10,101 bases of DNA from contig UQWP01000094.1 in NCBI GenBank assembly GCA_900544825.1, forward strand, positions 1 through 10,101. The letters run 5' to 3'. Position numbers and translations under genes: made by a program. This DNA is from an uncultured Prevotella sp. GTDB lineage: Bacteria; Bacteroidota; Bacteroidia; Bacteroidales; Bacteroidaceae. The notes beneath the pieces are model-generated. The model was not told the DNA's origin, searched no databases, and saw only the letters and a list, made by a program, of their open reading frames with translations. Within the stretch, counting starts at the first letter, position 1, and every line of letters begins with the position of its first letter. Shown here one piece after another: positions 6,412-10,101 of the stretch.

Positions 6412-6464
6412 TTCATTTTACGCTAGTACTTTTTGCATGTGAGATTGTGCAAACTCTATATAAT

Positions 6465-6501
6465 AATAAAAGCCCAGAGCATTCCGCCCTGGGCTTTTAT
6501 T
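6465..6501. terminator. Bidirectional terminator between the transglutaminase-like and DUF4384 genes
   Basis: A perfect 13-bp stem (6465-6477 with 6489-6501) with an 11-nt loop has a GC-rich top and an A/U-rich base, so each strand carries U-rich sequence after its hairpin. It serves the convergent genes ending at 6387 and 6553. Confidence 0.9.
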
Positions 6502-6552
6502 GTTCTTTTCCTTTAGAATCAATTCCTTTCTTTAGAATCTCTTCTATAGCAT

Positions 6553-7425
6553 TTATTTCTTTACGGAGATGTTTTTGATCTCTACCTGCATATCCTTGTC
6601 GGCTGTACGGTTCTTGGTAAGCCACTTCTGGAAATCCTCGTACTTCAATTCTCTAGGCAAACCGGCTACGGCATTGTCTATCGCCTTGATGAATGGGTTT
6701 GGCGAACTGATTATATAGATATAATTCGTTTCTGCCGCCTTTTCGCAGGTCATCTTATATTCATCTACATCTGCCGGCTGAAAGAGCGGTGCAGCCGTCT
6801 TGGAATTGAAAAATACGTATCTAGTGTTGGCATCCACCCCCACCTTGCCATCCTGCGATGACTGATAAGGCAGGAGACAGTAGGCATTCTTGCTGTCATC
6901 TATCAGATAAACGGCTACGTATCCCTTGGTAGATGACTGGTAGGAGAGATAGAGCTCGTCGCCACTCTTGAAGTTGTCGCTTTCGAATCTATCTTCTGTA
7001 CCGTTTTTCAGAATCTTGGCAACGAAACTGTTCTGTGTGGCAACCAGCTCACGTGCCTTTCCGCTTACCGAGCATTTTACCACCAGCATTCCCTGTTCGT
7101 AGCTGATTTCGTACTTAGGGTCGCCGATGGTTTCCAGCCATTCACCCTTCACATCGCTGCTGCTCAGCGAGGTGAAATCCGTCTGGGTAGAGCCGTTGGT
7201 ATTGTTCATCAGAGTAGCGTTATGCTGCGCCACCACGGTGCCGAACTCATCGCCCAGAGCTTGAATCTGCGCTCTGCTCAGAGCCGTCTTTTTGGCTTGC
7301 TCCAGCGATACGTTTTCCGGTGTATGGTAGATGTATTCTCCGTGCACTTTTCTGGTGCGTTGGGCATAGCTGGTAGTAGCTACGCCCAGGAGCATCAGAA
7401 TCATCACAAAAATGTAGTGTCTCAT
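6553..7425 (-). CDS. Exported DUF4384 domain protein, caspase partner
   Basis: A 290-residue protein with a clear signal peptide (1-21, cleaved after SYA before Q22), so periplasmic or envelope-located. Residues about 28-127 contain an alpha/beta module with a helix rich in Ala/Lys (LEQAKKTALSRAQIQALGDEFG) and a strand MLVVKCSVSGKA, reminiscent of FlgT-N/LPP20-like domains. Residues about 147-245 match DUF4384: FKSGDELYLSYQSSTKGYVAVYLID, then LLPYQSS, then TRYVFF. A conserved tail (PRELKYEDFQKWLTKNR) follows. No catalytic motif is evident. It starts 74 nt after the caspase-like gene on the same strand with no TAnnTTTG promoter in the gap, so the two are probably co-transcribed. From memory, DUF4384 is also found fused to caspase domains in other bacteria, which supports a joint function. 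The ATG at 7425 is the only good start; CAAGG lies directly before it, too close to be a standard Shine-Dalgarno. Confidence 0.82.
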   Translation of the reverse strand: MRHYIFVMILMLLGVATTSYAQRTRKVHGEYIYHTPENVSLEQAKKTALSRAQIQALGDEFGTVVAQHNATLMNNTNGSTQTDFTSLSSSDVKGEWLETIGDPKYEISYEQGMLVVKCSVSGKARELVATQNSFVAKILKNGTEDRFESDNFKSGDELYLSYQSSTKGYVAVYLIDDSKNAYCLLPYQSSQDGKVGVDANTRYVFFNSKTAAPLFQPADVDEYKMTCEKAAETNYIYIISSPNPFIKAIDNAVAGLPRELKYEDFQKWLTKNRTADKDMQVEIKNISVKK

Positions 7426-7453
7426 CCTTGCTGATTTTTTAATGTTATCTACT

Positions 7454-7477
7454 GGGATAAAACAGAGGCTTTATCCC
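7454..7477 (-). promoter_or_regulatory. Stem-loop between the caspase-like and DUF4384 genes
   Basis: An 8-bp perfect stem (7454-7461 with 7470-7477, GGGATAAA/TTTATCCC) with an 8-nt loop lies in the 74-nt intercistronic gap. On the minus strand it is followed by AGTAGATAAC, not a U-run, so it should not stop transcription. A role in mRNA processing or in setting the ratio of the two proteins is possible but unproven. Confidence 0.4.
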
Positions 7478-7499
7478 TTATCATCTTTCTGCGAATCTC

Positions 7500-10046
7500 T
7501 TATTTCAGCTTCAGCTCTTTCCATCCTGCTGCAAGCGAGGTAGAAGGAGTGGCGGTAGGTGTCTGAACCTTGCGGTTGATTACCACCGACTGCTGCTTCA
7601 CATTCTCAGAGATGTAGCTTTCGAGTTCGCCGAGGCTTACATCACCCTTGGTTTCCTGGAGTTTCTTCAGGAGATAGTAGGTGAAGAGGCCATGCCCCTT
7701 GGCTGAGTATGGGAATGCGGTTTCATCGCCTGATGCAGCACTGAATACCACCATGTTGCCACGTGGATCTTCCTGCTTAGCCTTCAGCGCTACGCCACGG
7801 GCAGAAGCCAGCATACCTTCCTCGCGTTTCGAGCCGCTGAAGCAGGCATCCAGGAACACTACAATCTCCTTTGCCTTGGTAGAACCCAACTCGGCATAGA
7901 GCTTGTTCAGAGAGTAGCAACCCTCTGTCTGCGTGCCGTCGGCATCGGTAGGAAGCAGATAGGCATCCTTCGTAGATTCATTAGGAATACCATGACCGGC
8001 ATAGTAGAATACGATGTTGATGTCGCCATTGAATGCGTTGGCGATGTTCTTGATATCGCGCATGGCGCGGAGCATCGTACCGTATGAGGCATCCGCATAG
8101 TAGCGTACGTTTTCTGCCGGCATACCCAGGGTCTTCTCGCAGTACTTGGAGAAGGCAAGACCATCGTTCAGAGCCAGTGGTACGCCTGCCACATTGCTGT
8201 AGTTCTGGTTGGCAATGACCACGGCAAAGGTCTTGGTGTTGCTGGTAGGATTTTCTGGGATATTCTCATCCACATCTGATGTTCCCAGCTTCACGTTCTG
8301 CTGCTGTACCGTCTGCTTGTTGGCATTCTCATTGGATGCCAGCATATTGGCATTGATAGGGTCGAAATGTACCTCTACGTTGGTGGCGGTATAGTTGAGC
8401 GCTGCTGCGTTGTCGTACTGATACTGCTTGCCCGATGGGGTGATGATGGTGAGCTTGGCGAGTGCCAGGTGATCCTTGTCGATGAAGTACTCAGGATCCT
8501 TAAACTGCATGCCGTTCCAGTTGGAAGCGAAGATGCGTGCCTCGTTGTTGGCTCTTGGCACCGGAACGATCATCTCTCCGAGATCAGGCGATGTTACCAG
8601 GAATACCTCGTGGTCGGCATCGTATGGCTTCAGTTCCAGATGGCGCAGGTTTACTCTTGACTCGTACTTGCTGATGTATTCCTGCTGTGCAAGTCGCTGC
8701 ATTTCAGCAATCTTGGCATCACGGTTCTTCTCGGTCATGCGCGCACGATATTCATCCAGTGTCTCGTAGCTGTCCTTCTTCTGCCACTTGTCGATGCGGT
8801 TTTCGATGAATGGAATGGCAAAGGCAGAGTAAGCTGGGATTCCCTTCTCCTCTGCAGCACTCTGCTCGCTGCTTTGTGTCTGTGTCTGAGGAGCTGCAGC
8901 AGCGATGGTTGGCTTAACCTCTCCATTGAACTCGATGAGCTGAGGAATCACATTCGACTCGATCTTACCACCTCCGAGCGAAGCCAGCTTGTTGTTGATG
9001 ATATTGAAGTTCTCCTTATCACCTACACACTTGTATGCGATGGCGAGTGCCTGGGTGTATTTCAGCGATAGAGGATCGCTGATGATGATGTTCTTGATGT
9101 GACCTATCGAATAGGTGAAGTAATCCTTATATACGCTCTCCAGGTCCTTGATGTGAGGATCATTTTCCTTGAGTTCCAACGCCTGGTTATAGTTTTGCAC
9201 ACCTATGTTGTAGTTGTTGATAGCCAGGTGCTTCAAAACGTCAAGAGCCTTAGGATGAGCTACTTGCAGTTTCTTGTAGATATCAAGTGCCTGCTCGAAA
9301 TGATGACCTTCCTCGTAGAGTTTTCCCTGGATGTTGAGCAGGGTTTCATCGTCTGGGCGGAGGGCAAGGCCCTTGCCTACGAACTTCTGGAGGTTGGCAT
9401 TGTCCTTGTGATCGATACACAGATTTACTGCCGACGAAATGATGTCATAGTCGGTAGGATAGTTATCAGATGCCTGTTCGAGAGTGGTGACGGCAAGCTG
9501 ATATTTATTGGATTGTGCGCAAGCCTTGATGAGGTTGACGAATACCGATTTGCGGTACTTCTCGTCACCCGAACGGAGATAAGCTTGCAGATATGGAATA
9601 GCTTCCTCATACTGGCGGCGGTTTACCAGATTGGCTGCCGCAAAGTAAGAGAGCTGTGAATAGGCATTTTGAGAGGTGTAGCCACCATCGGCAAAGTCGG
9701 ATAAGCCGACAACATCTACGTAGGCGCGTGCAAACTTGATGGCGTTTCCTGTGCTCTGGTTGTTACTGTTATAGGCAGCGGCATTAGGCAGGAAAGCAAT
9801 GATATTCTTCATGTTGGCCATCGCCTGTGAATATTCGGCACTCGTCTTCTCAGAGTGGGTAATGATGGCGTAAGTTGCCGTATAGCAACGATATAGCGCA
9901 TCGTACATCTGAGATTTGTCCTCGTCCTTGTTGGCGAGCTGAACAAACTCTCTGTAGGCGTCGTTGGAGTCAGTTATCGTCTGGGCAGCCAGTTTGCTGC
10001 CCGACGATAAGAGTAAAATAGATATTGCAATAAATACTTTCTTCAT
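7500..10046 (-). CDS. Exported TPR and caspase-like (peptidase C14) protein
   Basis: An 848-residue protein beginning with a signal peptide (about 1-22, cleaved near LAAQ). The N-terminal half (about 30-355) is helical with TPR-like repeats, for example RRQYEEAIPYLQAYL, LNIQGKLYEEGHHFEQALDIYKKL and YNIGVQNYNQALEL. A Gln/Ser/Ala-rich linker (about 379-402) follows, then a charged helix and a beta-rich module (about 410-555). The C-terminal caspase p20-like domain starts at KTFAVVIANQNYSNV (605-619). The catalytic dyad is H685 in FYYAGHGIP and C735 in FLDACFSGS; SAASGDETA and GHGLFTYYLLKKL follow as expected. I start at the ATG at 10046; a TTG two codons earlier is less likely. Sec export would place it in the periplasm, unlike cytosolic metacaspases. 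No C-terminal type IX sorting domain is apparent. It leads an operon with the DUF4384 gene. Substrate and trigger unknown. Confidence 0.9.
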   Translation of the reverse strand: MKKVFIAISILLLSSGSKLAAQTITDSNDAYREFVQLANKDEDKSQMYDALYRCYTATYAIITHSEKTSAEYSQAMANMKNIIAFLPNAAAYNSNNQSTGNAIKFARAYVDVVGLSDFADGGYTSQNAYSQLSYFAAANLVNRRQYEEAIPYLQAYLRSGDEKYRKSVFVNLIKACAQSNKYQLAVTTLEQASDNYPTDYDIISSAVNLCIDHKDNANLQKFVGKGLALRPDDETLLNIQGKLYEEGHHFEQALDIYKKLQVAHPKALDVLKHLAINNYNIGVQNYNQALELKENDPHIKDLESVYKDYFTYSIGHIKNIIISDPLSLKYTQALAIAYKCVGDKENFNIINNKLASLGGGKIESNVIPQLIEFNGEVKPTIAAAAPQTQTQSSEQSAAEEKGIPAYSAFAIPFIENRIDKWQKKDSYETLDEYRARMTEKNRDAKIAEMQRLAQQEYISKYESRVNLRHLELKPYDADHEVFLVTSPDLGEMIVPVPRANNEARIFASNWNGMQFKDPEYFIDKDHLALAKLTIITPSGKQYQYDNAAALNYTATNVEVHFDPINANMLASNENANKQTVQQQNVKLGTSDVDENIPENPTSNTKTFAVVIANQNYSNVAGVPLALNDGLAFSKYCEKTLGMPAENVRYYADASYGTMLRAMRDIKNIANAFNGDINIVFYYAGHGIPNESTKDAYLLPTDADGTQTEGCYSLNKLYAELGSTKAKEIVVFLDACFSGSKREEGMLASARGVALKAKQEDPRGNMVVFSAASGDETAFPYSAKGHGLFTYYLLKKLQETKGDVSLGELESYISENVKQQSVVINRKVQTPTATPSTSLAAGWKELKLK

Positions 10047-10101
10047 TATCAATAGTTCGTTAATAATTCAATAATGTGCTAAGCAGCTATACGCTGTAAG
10101 C
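10047..10101 (-). other. Upstream region of the caspase-like gene, cut by the window edge
   Basis: Only 55 nt upstream of the caspase-like start codon are present. They are A/T-rich near the ATG and show no TAnnTTTG box, so the promoter probably lies beyond the edge. A small inverted repeat, CAGC-N5-GCTG, occupies 10084-10096; it could be an operator or chance. Confidence 0.35.

Noticed and set aside
6432..6453. Inverted repeat TTTGCA-N10-TGCAAA
   Set aside because: Six A/T-rich pairs with a 10-nt loop between a gene end and a much better terminator; likely chance.
6511..6539. Direct repeat CTTTAGAATC at 6511-6520 and 6530-6539
   Set aside because: Only 10 bases, A/T-rich, in the 3' UTR of the DUF4384 gene; too short to separate from chance.
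9099..9659. 186-codon open frame on the plus strand
   Set aside because: Antisense to the TPR region of the caspase-like gene; hydrophobic-looking translation arises from the complementary strand of helical repeats.
1..10101. CRISPR array, insertion sequence, integrase site, tRNA or rRNA
   Set aside because: No regularly spaced repeats, transposase or recombinase motifs, terminal inverted repeats or tRNA-like cloverleaf were seen on either strand.

Overview
The window looks like chromosomal DNA of a gut or oral Bacteroidales bacterium, most likely Prevotella/Segatella (S. copri-like). The reasons are several promoters with the Bacteroidetes sigma-factor -7 box TAnnTTTG (two with a well-placed -33 TTG or TTTG), A/T-rich leaders mostly without strong Shine-Dalgarno sites, moderate GC coding DNA, and protein families typical of the group (periplasmic GH29 fucosidase, secreted transglutaminase-like protein, secreted caspase-like protein plus DUF4384 partner). 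The genus is inferred from style, not from a marker gene.

Layout, left to right. (1) Positions 1-100 hold a leftward promoter and the first ~60 nt of a GC-rich, hairpin-forming transcript that leaves the window; its product is not visible. (2) Positions 211-1079 form a leftward two-gene oxygen-defence operon: promoter, a ~120-nt leader, rubredoxin (754-918), an intercistronic stem-loop, desulfoferrodoxin/superoxide reductase (271-648) and a strong terminator. Rubredoxin is the usual electron donor to this enzyme. (3) Positions 1239-2723 hold a rightward exported GH29 alpha-L-fucosidase with its own promoter; it shares a bidirectional terminator with the leftward cutC gene (2739-3509). (4) cutC is divergent from a rightward 888-residue secreted protein (3721-6387) with an active-looking transglutaminase-like domain, an Ig/carboxypeptidase-regulatory-like domain, a second transglutaminase-like segment lacking the cysteine, and a thioredoxin-fold-like C-terminus without CxxC. 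(5) A second bidirectional terminator (6465-6501) separates it from a leftward pair: an exported TPR-caspase protein (7500-10046), upstream, and an exported DUF4384 protein (6553-7425), downstream.

Functionally these are four or five independent small transcription units, not one cluster: superoxide detoxification, host-glycan fucose release, CutC, a cell-envelope transglutaminase-like protein, and a periplasmic caspase/DUF4384 module. The last is the best candidate for an undescribed system. No mobile element, CRISPR array, tRNA or rRNA was seen. No intergenic gap exceeds 300 bases.
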